A stretch of DNA of 64,000 nucleotides. Source: Dermatophilus congolensis. Lineage in GTDB: Bacteria > Actinomycetota > Actinomycetes > Actinomycetales > Dermatophilaceae. The position numbers and the translations under genes were made by a program. Below are positions 42,191-50,461 of this stretch, one piece after another. The stretch lies in contig JAUNUP010000006.1 in NCBI GenBank assembly GCA_030538115.1, positions 124,001 to 188,000 on the forward strand, written 5' to 3'. Numbering within the stretch: the stretch's first letter is position 1; each line of letters starts with the position of its first letter. The notes beneath the pieces were generated by a model, which was not told the DNA's origin, did not search any database, and saw only the letters and a program-made list of their open reading frames with translations.

Positions 42191-42401
42191 TCATCTCGTC
42201 CCGCGTTAGTGCGCGGCCGACAACGAGGCGGCCACGAAGGTCCGACGTCACCTGCTCGTACTCGCCGAGCACGCCCTGAGGTCGCGCGTATCCGGCGAGC
42301 CAGAGCCGGAACTGCTCGTTGAGAGTCGTCTTGTCGGCGCGGGCACGACTGCGTGCGGCCTCGATATCCCTCTCATCCGCACTCAAGGTGATGTTCCGCA
42401 C
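42180..42401 (-). CDS. antitoxin partner of the PIN toxin
   Basis: A 73-residue protein starting RNITLSADERDIEAARSRAR then ADKTTLNEQFRLWL, a ribbon-helix-helix-like N-terminus, with an acidic/hydrophobic C-terminal half likely to bind the toxin. GTG 42401 is chosen because the RHH strand starts here, while longer frames lack a ribosome-binding site. A -10-like TACACT lies six bases upstream of this GTG, so the mRNA may be leaderless. It overlaps the toxin gene by 11 bases. Confidence 0.78.
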   Translation of the reverse strand: MRNITLSADERDIEAARSRARADKTTLNEQFRLWLAGYARPQGVLGEYEQVTSDLRGRLVVGRALTRDEMNER

Positions 42402-42529
42402 GAAAGTAGTGTACGCGGAGACCGTGTGAAGCCCCATTGAGATCGCAACTCGAGTCATGCGCCCCAGAGTGCCGCGCCACACGAACCCGAGCCGGATGTC
42501 CGCGGAAGCCATGTGGATAACCGCGCGGC

Positions 42530-42547
42530 CGGTGCGGGGTTGTGGAT
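42530..42547. repeat. 18-bp direct repeat, copy 2
   Basis: Identical to 41621-41638. It sits 129 bases upstream of the antitoxin start and just past the end of the acyltransferase gene. Confidence 0.8.
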
Positions 42548-42556
42548 TACCCGCCA

Positions 42557-43666
42557 TCACCGCGCAGGGACGGGTTGCTTGCCGAGGTCCTTCATCGCCA
42601 GGGCGCGTTTCTCCAGGCCGTGCCACGAGAGCCACGCGATGCCGAAGACGAGCGCCGCACCGATGGCGAGGTACGGAGCCACCCCGAAGGCAGGTAGCCC
42701 CGCCAGCGTCAGCACCGAGAACACCGGCCAGTGAGCCACGTAGACCCCGTACGACAGGTCAGTGCGGAGGCGACGGTGCAGTGCGGGCACGGCGACGGTG
42801 AGCCAGATGACGATGTACGCGAACGCGACTCCACCGATAGGCCGGTACTCGTCGAGCAGCAGCGCCCCGACCACGGTGACGGGCACGGCGGCGAGCGCCA
42901 GCCACCCGGAGACGGGCACGCGCCGCGCGTAGAGATGCGCCAGCGATCCGAGCAGGAACATGAAGATGAACCGCCAGAAGAACCAACCGCGGGTCACGAA
43001 GCCGGCTTCCCAGCCGATGAGCATCACCCAGCACACGAGGGCAATCACGGCCAGCATCCAGGGTCGGCGCCGCAGCACGCCGAGTACGCCGAGCACCGCG
43101 ATGAGCCCATAGCAGACGGCCTCGTAGAACAGGGTCCAGAGGGCGCCGTTGATGACGCCCGGCTGCGCGGTGCCCGCGGGCAGTCCGGCGACGTCGAAGT
43201 GCACGATGTACAGCGCGGCATTGTGCAGCACGTAGTTCCAGGCGGGCTGATCGCCTCCGAATACGGAGGCGGCCTGTCCCCCTTCGAGGTGCGCCACCAG
43301 CGGCGCCACGGCGAACGCGGTGATGATCAGGCACGCCCAGAAGGCCGGCATGATGCGCAGAAACCGGTGCCACACGAACCTCGGCAGCGAGTTCAGCCGC
43401 AGCCAACTCGCGGCGATGAGAAACCCGCTGAGCACGAAGAACGCGTCGACGGCGAGAATCGAGATCTCGGTCTCGCGGATGATCGGCTGCCACCCGAACG
43501 CGATGGCGGTGGCGTGTGTGACCGCCACGACGGAGGCGAACACGAGCCGGAGCACGTCGAGCGCGTTGCTGCGCGGGTTGTAGACGTCGGCGAGCGTCCG
43601 CCCAGGCCCCGCAGCCTCCGTTGCGGTGCGCGCATGCTGAATCGTCGCCATCCGATGCCCCCTCAT
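42557..43666 (-). CDS. acyltransferase 3 family membrane protein
   Basis: A 369-residue integral membrane protein with about 10 hydrophobic segments, characteristic of the acyltransferase-3 (OafA/NodX) family that transfers acetyl or other acyl groups onto extracellular glycans. Family features: RSNALDVLRLVFASVVAVTH with the conserved His (about 52), VDAFFVLSGFLIAASW, and RFVWHRFLRIMPAFW. No SGNH domain is fused. The substrate is probably a surface polysaccharide or lipid. The start may also be the ATG at 43651. Confidence 0.9.
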   Translation of the reverse strand: MRGHRMATIQHARTATEAAGPGRTLADVYNPRSNALDVLRLVFASVVAVTHATAIAFGWQPIIRETEISILAVDAFFVLSGFLIAASWLRLNSLPRFVWHRFLRIMPAFWACLIITAFAVAPLVAHLEGGQAASVFGGDQPAWNYVLHNAALYIVHFDVAGLPAGTAQPGVINGALWTLFYEAVCYGLIAVLGVLGVLRRRPWMLAVIALVCWVMLIGWEAGFVTRGWFFWRFIFMFLLGSLAHLYARRVPVSGWLALAAVPVTVVGALLLDEYRPIGGVAFAYIVIWLTVAVPALHRRLRTDLSYGVYVAHWPVFSVLTLAGLPAFGVAPYLAIGAALVFGIAWLSWHGLEKRALAMKDLGKQPVPAR

Positions 43667-43813
43667 CCCGGTCGACGTAGCGGCCCGCTCCCCCAGCGAT
43701 CCGCACCAGCCACGCTAGAAACCCCACCCCACCCACCGCCCCGGGGCCGTATACAACGCACGCCCGCGTTGACTGCAGCGAGCGACCGGCGGGCGGCGCA
43801 CGGTTCCGTGACC

Positions 43814-43879
43814 GTTGACCATGGTGGGACGTGGCGAGTGCCCGCCGATTGCGGCGAGGGGCCACCGAACCTGGTCAGC
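43814..43879. repeat. dispersed palindromic repeat, copy 1
   Basis: A 66-base element with end sequences TTGACCATGGT and AACCTGGTCAG in imperfect inverted orientation, and a core GTGCCCGCCGATTGCGGCGA. It shares this order with 46410-46473 and, less well, with 48083-48149. It lies in the 439-base gene-free space between the acyltransferase and CWB2 genes, which otherwise shows nothing. Confidence 0.6.
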
Positions 43880-44105
43880 AGCCACCTCCGAGGGCAACAT
43901 CTCCCCCGAACGTTCGTTCTAGTCATACGTCCGGTACACGTGTTCCTCTTGACCCCATCCTCCCGCGCGAGGATTCTGGAGGGTGGGCCGTGCATGCGTC
44001 GGGGGGCGCGGGCGGCCTCGGGAGGCGGGTCGCCGCGCAGCACCGGACGGCCGAGCGCCTCCGCCGATCGTCTGCGAGGGCCTCGGGCCCGTGAAGGGGA
44101 AGTCA

Positions 44106-45995
44106 ATGTCTGATGTTCGTACCCGTTCTCGTTTCGCCGCCGTCGGGGCGTCGATCGCGCTGGTCGCGGCCGGGGTCGCAGGGGCTCCGGCAGCGTTCGC
44201 CGCTCCGGCGCTGACCGTGGAGCCCACCGCACCCGCAGCGGGCACGGCGTTCCGTGTGGTCGCCTCCGGGCTCGACGCCGCGAAGCAGTACCGCCTGAGC
44301 CTCACGAACCCGACGCTCGGCGACAACACCGACCGCGCCGAGTCGAACTCGTGCTCGTCGGCGGCCTCCCCCACCGGCACGACCCTCACGTGCACGCTCA
44401 CCGAGACGAGCGTGGGCCCTTACCAGGCGCGGCTGTTCGATGCGGCCAACAGCCTGGTCGTCGCCTCCAACGTCACCGTGAATACCCCAGTCGCCGTGAC
44501 TCCGGCCAACGCGCCGCGCATCGTCGACAACGCGGGCACGGCCAACGATGCGATCATCTTCACGAACACCCCCGGCATCGCATGGTCGTACGAGTCGACG
44601 AGCGCCACCGGCTCGGTGACCTTCGCCGCCAACGCAGCGGCGGGCGCGACGCAGGACGTGAACTTCGACCAGTCCCGCAACGGCGCGGTCGACGTGACGG
44701 TGCGAGCCACTGCGACCAGCGGTTTCGCCTTTCCGGAGGGGGCTCCGACGTTCACGTTCCGCCTCACCGGCGCCGACCCCGTGCCGGCGGTGTTGACCGT
44801 GCCGACCGCCTCCGCTCCGAAGGCCGTCGACGAGGTGGGCCTCACCAAGGACCAGGCGACGTTCACGAAGGTCGACGGCGTCGACTGGTACGTGGTCACC
44901 AACAGCGCGGGCGCGGAGTCGAAGGTGGAGATGGGCACGGCCACGTCGGTGACGATCCCGGTGACGCCGCTCGGCGAGAAGCACGAGGTCACCGTGTACG
45001 CCCGCGCGCAGGCCGACCGCGCGTTCAGCAACGGTCGCCTCGCGGAGGTGTTCACGCTCACCTACACCGACGCGAAGGCGCCGGTGCCGTCGACGCGGGT
45101 GCAGGGCCGCGACCGGTTCGCCACCGCGGTGGAGATCAGCAAGCGCTACTTCACGACCTCCGATGTCGTGTACGTCGCGAACGGGTACCGGCAGGCCGAC
45201 GCGCTCTCGGCGGGTCCGGCGGCGGCGAAGGAGAACGCGCCGCTGCTGCTCACGTTCGAGGGTTCGGTGCGTGACGACGTGGCCGCCGAGATCGCCCGCC
45301 TCAAGCCGAAGACGATCAAGCTCGTCGGTGGCGAGTCAGTGCTCTCGGAGGCCGTGGCGCAGCGCCTCGGCCAGATCGCGACGGTGCAGCGCCTGTCGGG
45401 CGCGAACCGTGAGGCGACGGCGGCGGCCGTGGCGCGGCAGTCGATCTTCAACGGCGCGACCACGGTGTACGTGGCGAACGGCAGTGACGCGACCTGGCCC
45501 GACGCCATCTCGGGCGGCTCGGGAGCCGCGGACGAGGGCGGCCCGCTGCTCCTCTCCCGCCGCGGTGAGCTGTCGGATGCGACGGTCGAGGTGCTGGCCG
45601 GCGTGAAGGCGACGAACGTGAGGCTGGTGGGCGGCACCGACGTGGTCAACTCCTCTGTGATCACGCAGGTGAAGACCCTCCAGCCGAACGCCACGGTGAC
45701 GCGTCTCGAGGGCCCGAACCGGTACGGCACGAACGCGGATGTCGTGAACAAGGTGACGGGTCTGCCCGCCACGTCGAAGACTGCGTTCGTGGCGACGGGC
45801 CTCAACTGGCCCGATGCCCTGGCGGGGGTCCCGGCGGCGAAGCGCGCCAACGCGCCGCTGGCCCTCTCCACGGCGAGCTGCTACCCCCGCCCGGTGGCGG
45901 CGGCCCTGACGAAGCTGCCCTTGGAGTCGGTGGTCCTCCTGGGCGGCAGCAACGTGCTGGGCAACCACGCCCTCACGACGACCTGCACCTTCTGA
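44106..45995 (+). CDS. secreted CWB2 cell-wall-binding protein
   Basis: A 629-residue exported protein with a signal peptide at about residues 1-34 (ending AAFAAP). The N-terminal half (about 35-330) is predicted beta-rich with two or more Ig-like/fibronectin-like modules (AAGTAFRVVASGLDAAKQYR; ADPVPAVLTVPTASAP). The C-terminal 300 residues are three CWB2 repeats: RFATAVEISKRYF, TIKLVGGESVLSEAV, VRLVGGTDVVNSSV, NRYGTNADVVNKV and VVLLGGSNVLG. CWB2 repeats bind secondary cell-wall polymers and anchor proteins to the surface. The start follows GAAGGGGAAG. A strong terminator follows. Confidence 0.9.
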   Translation: MSDVRTRSRFAAVGASIALVAAGVAGAPAAFAAPALTVEPTAPAAGTAFRVVASGLDAAKQYRLSLTNPTLGDNTDRAESNSCSSAASPTGTTLTCTLTETSVGPYQARLFDAANSLVVASNVTVNTPVAVTPANAPRIVDNAGTANDAIIFTNTPGIAWSYESTSATGSVTFAANAAAGATQDVNFDQSRNGAVDVTVRATATSGFAFPEGAPTFTFRLTGADPVPAVLTVPTASAPKAVDEVGLTKDQATFTKVDGVDWYVVTNSAGAESKVEMGTATSVTIPVTPLGEKHEVTVYARAQADRAFSNGRLAEVFTLTYTDAKAPVPSTRVQGRDRFATAVEISKRYFTTSDVVYVANGYRQADALSAGPAAAKENAPLLLTFEGSVRDDVAAEIARLKPKTIKLVGGESVLSEAVAQRLGQIATVQRLSGANREATAAAVARQSIFNGATTVYVANGSDATWPDAISGGSGAADEGGPLLLSRRGELSDATVEVLAGVKATNVRLVGGTDVVNSSVITQVKTLQPNATVTRLEGPNRYGTNADVVNKVTGLPATSKTAFVATGLNWPDALAGVPAAKRANAPLALSTASCYPRPVAAALTKLPLESVVLLGGSNVLGNHALTTTCTF

Positions 45996-46017
45996 CGCAC
46001 ACTCGGCAGCAGCAATC

Positions 46018-46059
46018 GGAGCCCGGCACCCTTGTCTTGCGACTTGGGTGCCGGGCTCC
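46018..46059 (+). terminator. strong hairpin after the CWB2 gene
   Basis: GGAGCCCGGCACCC (46018-46031) and GGGTGCCGGGCTCC (46046-46059) are a perfect 14-base stem with a 14-base loop, 22 bases after the stop. There is no U-tract, which is common in high-GC actinobacteria. Confidence 0.8.
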
Positions 46060-46558
46060 GCTGCGAACCGCCACCCTCAGGCGCGACTGGGCGATTTCAG
46101 GACAGAGGCCGCCTTTCCGCGACGGTGTTGGTCGGCTTGGGCGTCATGCCGCAGGTGACCGTGGGCATCACGACTCGACCGGAGGAGGTCATTAGGTGTC
46201 CACTCACGAAACACTCGCCGCTGAGCGGGCCGCCGTGTCCGGCCTCCGACCAGTTGAACCGAGCGTTCTGAACTGCGCCTACTAGCATCGGCGAGACCGC
46301 CTGATGAAGCAGTGTCGCACCGGCTCGATCGACGATTCCACCAGCCGCCCGTCGCCCTCCCGCTCGCGAGGTGCCCCGGCGGGCCGCCGCCGACCGAGGT
46401 TGCTGACCACTGACCAGGTTGCGGCGCGGTGAGCGCCCGCCGAAGGCGGTGAGGGCTTGCCGAACCTGGTCAGCGAACCATCGGAGCAGTCGGCCACCAG
46501 CCCCCCCTCAGCAACCGCCCTTCCGCGCGGGCCGCAAACCGCAGCAGCTCGACCTGGG
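46060..46558. other. gene-free stretch with one palindromic repeat
   Basis: About 500 bases without a gene I can support. A short minus-strand frame at 46097-46288 has no ribosome-binding site or recognisable family and is not called. The palindromic repeat copy 2 (46410-46473) lies here. Confidence 0.4.
46410..46473. repeat. dispersed palindromic repeat, copy 2
   Basis: A 64-base element bounded by CTGACCAGGTT (46410-46420) and its exact inverse AACCTGGTCAG (46463-46473). The interior has a second smaller inverted repeat around GCCCGCCGAAGGCGGTGAG. It is the best-preserved of three copies in about 4.3 kb. Confidence 0.75.
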
Positions 46559-47923
46559 TCATGAGCCCGCGAGCTCGAGCGCGATCAGCTCTGCGATGTG
46601 CGCGGTTCGAAGTTCACCGCCGGGGCCGATGATGTCTTCCCACATGAGGCGCAGGACCTTCCACCCGAGTTTGTTGAGGGCTTTGTGGCGGCGCCGTTCT
46701 GCGACGACGACGGCGCCAGCGTCGGAGCCTTGATACTTGATGGCTCCGTCGATCTCGATGACGAGTCGCTGAGCTTCGAGCGCAAGGTCGACGCGGCAAG
46801 TCCATCTGGGGGCGAGTTCGATCTTGAGCTGCGGCGTGGGCGTGTAGCCGATGAGGGTGAGTGCGTGGCGCGCAAGGCTTTCGGGCGCGGATTCGGAGCG
46901 GCCGTCGCAGTGGCGCAGCATCCGTGTGACAGCGGGCTGACCTGCCGCACCCGAGTAGGCCGCACAAGCCGAGCCGAGGAGTTCGCGTGTGACGCTGCCG
47001 AATCGGAGAGCCTGGTCGGCGGCCACCAACGCGGCGAGCGGCCCGTTGAGCCTCCCCGACTGCACGATGGCGAATTCCACGGGAACCGCGAGCGCGGCGG
47101 GGTTGAGCAGTGCCGCCTCCGGGTCGTGCTCATACCGCAGAGCCTCCTCGCGGTTCCTAGGCACGAGCGGCTCCGAGGAGCGGCGACCCACACGGCCACG
47201 TCTCGACGAAGAAGGCGCCCCACCCGGAGGGACGCCGATTGCAGACCCGCCTCCCGGCGACGCCTCCACGTTCGTCATCACGTCCTCGGACATCCCACGC
47301 TGAGGCGCGCTGGTTCCTGGCACGCCGCCCCAAGGCATCACCGGCCGAGGCGTGCCCACCCCAGTAGTCCCAACCTGACTCGCCGCTCGACCCGACGAGC
47401 TGCCCGTGGCGCTCGCGCTCTCGGGCGCCCCGAACGAGGTCGCGCTGCCTCGGCTCGGCGGACGTGCCACAGGCCGAGCAGGCAGGAGCAACGGTGCGGC
47501 GTCGTCGAAGTGCCAGGTCGCCGGTCCGCGCGAGTGCGTGACGAGCCCGGGCCGCCGGCGCGCGCGGAGGGTCTGGCGGTTCATGAGGTGCACGGTGCGG
47601 AGGTCGGCGTTGAGCACCGGCAGCCCGTGGAGCAGGAGAGCGGAGTGGTGGCTCGCGACGGCGCCCCTCTCCCGAGCCATGATCAGCGCGAAAGCCCGAC
47701 GCCGGTGCACGGCTTTGACGGCTGAAGACTGGCCAGGAGGCATGTACCAGCCCCGCTCGACGCGCAGGTGTTGGCCCCCGCGCACGAGCTTCTGAAGGGT
47801 GTCGCGGGGCAGCCCGCAGGCCTCGGCCTCCGCCACGCTGAACAGTCCGAACGGATTGCCGGCGCCTGCGAGACGTAGAGCTTCGGCGACGTGTTTGGGC
47901 AGGTCACCGTGGATGAGAGCCAT
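46559..47923 (-). CDS. AbiEi-like and DUF559 (Vsr-like endonuclease fold) two-domain protein
   Basis: A 454-residue protein. The N-terminus has a winged-helix like the AbiEi-type antitoxin domain (residues about 18-75: FGLFSVAEAEACGLPRDTLQ, RGWYMPPG). The middle (about 150-265) is a long Ser/Gly/Pro-rich low-complexity linker. The C-terminus (about 350-454) is DUF559, a PD-(D/E)xK-related nuclease fold: CRVDLALEAQRLVIEIDG, then RRRHKALNKLGWKVLRLMWE. This combination is frequent and of unknown role in actinobacteria. It lies beside the McrBC operon and may be defence-linked. The start ATG is at 47923. Confidence 0.8.
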   Translation of the reverse strand: MALIHGDLPKHVAEALRLAGAGNPFGLFSVAEAEACGLPRDTLQKLVRGGQHLRVERGWYMPPGQSSAVKAVHRRRAFALIMARERGAVASHHSALLLHGLPVLNADLRTVHLMNRQTLRARRRPGLVTHSRGPATWHFDDAAPLLLPARPVARPPSRGSATSFGAPESASATGSSSGRAASQVGTTGVGTPRPVMPWGGVPGTSAPQRGMSEDVMTNVEASPGGGSAIGVPPGGAPSSSRRGRVGRRSSEPLVPRNREEALRYEHDPEAALLNPAALAVPVEFAIVQSGRLNGPLAALVAADQALRFGSVTRELLGSACAAYSGAAGQPAVTRMLRHCDGRSESAPESLARHALTLIGYTPTPQLKIELAPRWTCRVDLALEAQRLVIEIDGAIKYQGSDAGAVVVAERRRHKALNKLGWKVLRLMWEDIIGPGGELRTAHIAELIALELAGS

Positions 47924-48082
47924 GCGAGACATCCTGCGCGCTGCCCCGGCCCGCAACCAGCGTCCCCCGAATTCTGGGGACAACCCCTGTGGGTAACCCC
48001 GCAGCCCCTCGATGCAACGCCCCTGATGGCTGGGGCCCGAACTCGGAGTTCGACATCCAGAACAACAGGCCATCGGCACCAC

Positions 48083-48149
48083 CACTGACAACGGAGAGCG
48101 ACCGCCGACCACGTTCCAACGCGGCCAGGGGTCGTCGAAACTGGCTAGG
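48083..48149. repeat. dispersed palindromic repeat, degenerate copy 3
   Basis: ACTGACAACGG, GCGACCGCCGA and GCGGCCAGGGGTCGTCGAAACTGGCTAG-like parts occur in the same order and spacing as in copies 1 and 2, but with several changes (my eye alignment). It lies upstream of the mcrB start, in a 294-base gene-free space. Confidence 0.45.
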
Positions 48150-48217
48150 GGCCACGATCCAGGGCGGCCAGCCCCTGCTTGTGCAGGTTTGCGAACTCCG
48201 TGCGGGAGACTCGAATC

Positions 48218-49417
48218 ATGCCCTCGGATAAGCAAACCCCAACGGGGACTGCGGTGCTCGACGCTTCCCGCCCGACAGCCGACATGAAGATCGCGCACGA
48301 GGTGGGTGGGGTCATCGCCCACATGCTCGGTGATGGTCGCTCGACGATCGACCCAGAGGTGGTCATCTGGACGGGGGCTGTCGCAGAAGACTTGCGGGGG
48401 CGGGTCGAGGACAACCTGATCAGTGGAACTGATGCGAGTCAGTGGGAGAAACTCGACAGGCAACTCGATGGAGCATCGCGGCCAGTCGTGCTCCTGGCTG
48501 CGGAGCTCGTGTTGTTGCGTGAGCAGCCGGTGCGCACCGCGTTGCCGAAGACGCGGCGTGAGCACGTGGAGCGTGTGCTGGGGCACCTCAAGGTGCCGAC
48601 TGAGATCCCTCACGAGCTGTCGATTTGTCTGCAGCGCGCATCCGGGGTCGCGGGCTTCAAGCCGGGAATGTCGTACAACGGGTGGTTGTGGAAGCACATC
48701 ATTTGGGCCTCGACCTTTGTGCGGCACTTCGCGGAACTGCCCGAAAGCGACCGGGAGGCCGCACGAAGGGATCCGCGGGAGTTGCAGCGTCAGATGCTCG
48801 CATCGGGGGCTGATCAGTCAGACATACGAAACGCGTTGCAGTTCTTGGCAGCCCCGGAGTACTTCGAGCCGATCTCGTCGATGCAGATGAAGCGCAAGAT
48901 CCGTGACGGGCTGAGCAATGCGATCGGGGGCTCGTCAGGAGAGGGAGTGGACGACGTCGATCGTGATCTGTTCGCGATTCGAGGCGCGCTCGCGCAGGAG
49001 GTCACGGCGCCGTTCAACTTCTGGTCGCCGGGAATTGTGGAGCGGTGGCAACCGGCAAAGGAGCGCTCGGCCGGGGAGGATGAGGACGAACAAGTCCCCG
49101 AGCCTCGAGAACCGCACTATTGGCTTTACTCGCCGGGGGCACAGGCCTCGGCGTGGCCTGAGTTTTCGGCCTCAGGCGTGATGGGCATCGGGTGGGACGA
49201 CCTGGGAGACCTCGCGAGTTACCCCTCGCAGGAGGCGATCAGGCAAGCCTTGGATACGGACGGCACCGGAGCGTCGATGCGGAACGACGTTCGGGCCTTG
49301 TGGCAGTTTCAGCACGAGATGGCGGTGGGCGACATCGTCTATGCCAAGCGGGGACGTCGAGAGATCATCGGTCGAGGCGTCGTCATGTCGGAGCCGCGGC
49401 ACGAGCGCGAACGCTAG
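48218..49417 (+). CDS. N-terminal part of an McrB-type protein, ended by an in-frame TAG
   Basis: A 399-residue product. Residues 1-280 are mainly helical and of no family I recognise. From H300 (HYWLYSPGAQASAWPEF) the sequence is the EVE/PUA-like domain that reads modified bases in McrB homologues: GVMGIGWDDLGDL, then LWQFQHEMAVGDIVYAKRGR and EIIGRGVVMSE. This domain is cut at its end by TAG (49415-49417). The next codons in the same frame, DLRHVRSVEWTHKG, are the expected end of the EVE-like domain, followed by the AAA part. So this and the gene at 49487 look like one gene of about 760 codons split by a nonsense codon. ATG 48218 has GGGAGA upstream. Confidence 0.7.
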   Translation: MPSDKQTPTGTAVLDASRPTADMKIAHEVGGVIAHMLGDGRSTIDPEVVIWTGAVAEDLRGRVEDNLISGTDASQWEKLDRQLDGASRPVVLLAAELVLLREQPVRTALPKTRREHVERVLGHLKVPTEIPHELSICLQRASGVAGFKPGMSYNGWLWKHIIWASTFVRHFAELPESDREAARRDPRELQRQMLASGADQSDIRNALQFLAAPEYFEPISSMQMKRKIRDGLSNAIGGSSGEGVDDVDRDLFAIRGALAQEVTAPFNFWSPGIVERWQPAKERSAGEDEDEQVPEPREPHYWLYSPGAQASAWPEFSASGVMGIGWDDLGDLASYPSQEAIRQALDTDGTGASMRNDVRALWQFQHEMAVGDIVYAKRGRREIIGRGVVMSEPRHERER

Positions 49418-49486
49418 GATCTTCGGCACGTTCGCTCGGTCGAGTGGACCCACAAGGGTTCGTGGCCCCATCCCGGGCATGCCGCG

Positions 49487-50461
49487 ATGAAGACGCTGAC
49501 CGACATCACCAGAGACCACGAATATGTGGACAAGCTCGACGAATTGGTCTTGGGTGATGCACGCGACGAGGAGGAACGAGGGCAGCCGTCGGGCACCGCG
49601 ATCGAAGCACCGATCTACGACAAGCGCGCGTTCCTGAAGGAGGTGTACCTCTCCGAGGCCAGGTACGACCGGTTGTGTTCGCTGCTGCTGCGGAAGAAGA
49701 ACGTCATCCTGGCCGGTCCGCCGGGGGTAGGCAAGACGTTTGCGGCCAAGCGGCTGGCCTATTCGATCATCGGCGCGAAGCTGCCGCGCCGGGTGCAGGT
49801 GGTGCAGTTCCATCAGAGCTACTCGTACGAGGACTTCATGATGGGGTACCGGCCCACGGAGTCAGGGGGCTTCACTCTTGCGGAGGGGCCGTTCTATCGC
49901 TTCTGCAACACAGCGCGAGCCGATGATCCGGAGCGGGCGTATTTCTTCATCATTGACGAGATCAACCGCGGCAACATCTCGAAATTTTTCGGCGAGCTGC
50001 TGATGCTCGTCGAGGCAGACAAGCGTGACCATGAGCTCCGTCTCTTGTACAAGAACGAGACGTTTTCGGTGCCGCCGAACGTGCACATCATCGGCATGAT
50101 GAACACGGCGGATCGGAGCCTCGCGGTGCTCGACTATGCGCTGCGGCGCCGGTTCGGGTTCTTCGAGATGCGTCCGGGCTTCGACTCGGATGGGTTCAAG
50201 GCCTGGCAGAGCGAGGCCGGCAGTCCTACGCTGGACGACCTGGTAGCCAGGATCATCGAGCTCAACAAGACAATCGCGGATGACCCCGCGCTCGGTCATG
50301 GTTTCGAGATCGGGCACAGTTTCCTGTCGCGTCCGAGGGATGTCTCTGTCGATGACAATTGGCTGGTGTCGGTTGTCGAGGACGAGTTGGTGCCCTTGCT
50401 GCAGGAGTACTGGTTCGATGTGCAGGACTGGTCGGCGAGACTGCGGGCTGCCCTGGAATGA
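49487..50461 (+). CDS. mcrB: McrB-type AAA+ GTPase motor (C-terminal part)
   Basis: A 324-residue AAA+ NTPase of the McrB clade, the GTP-dependent translocase of type IV restriction systems that cleave modified DNA. Walker A GPPGVGKT is at 77-84, Walker B with DEINR at 157-161, and the McrB-specific MNTADRS at 205-211; FHQSYSYEDF is also typical. The ATG 49487 lacks a ribosome-binding site and is in the same frame as the upstream reading frame (48218-49417), separated only by the TAG and 23 codons. It therefore may be made only by readthrough or re-initiation. It overlaps mcrC by ATGA. Confidence 0.88.
   Translation: MKTLTDITRDHEYVDKLDELVLGDARDEEERGQPSGTAIEAPIYDKRAFLKEVYLSEARYDRLCSLLLRKKNVILAGPPGVGKTFAAKRLAYSIIGAKLPRRVQVVQFHQSYSYEDFMMGYRPTESGGFTLAEGPFYRFCNTARADDPERAYFFIIDEINRGNISKFFGELLMLVEADKRDHELRLLYKNETFSVPPNVHIIGMMNTADRSLAVLDYALRRRFGFFEMRPGFDSDGFKAWQSEAGSPTLDDLVARIIELNKTIADDPALGHGFEIGHSFLSRPRDVSVDDNWLVSVVEDELVPLLQEYWFDVQDWSARLRAALE

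Noticed and set aside
46559..48727. A 722-codon frame extending the AbiEi/DUF559 gene upstream
   Set aside because: The N-terminal 268 codons are antisense to mcrB and the spacer; the AbiEi-like domain begins at the ATG at 47923.
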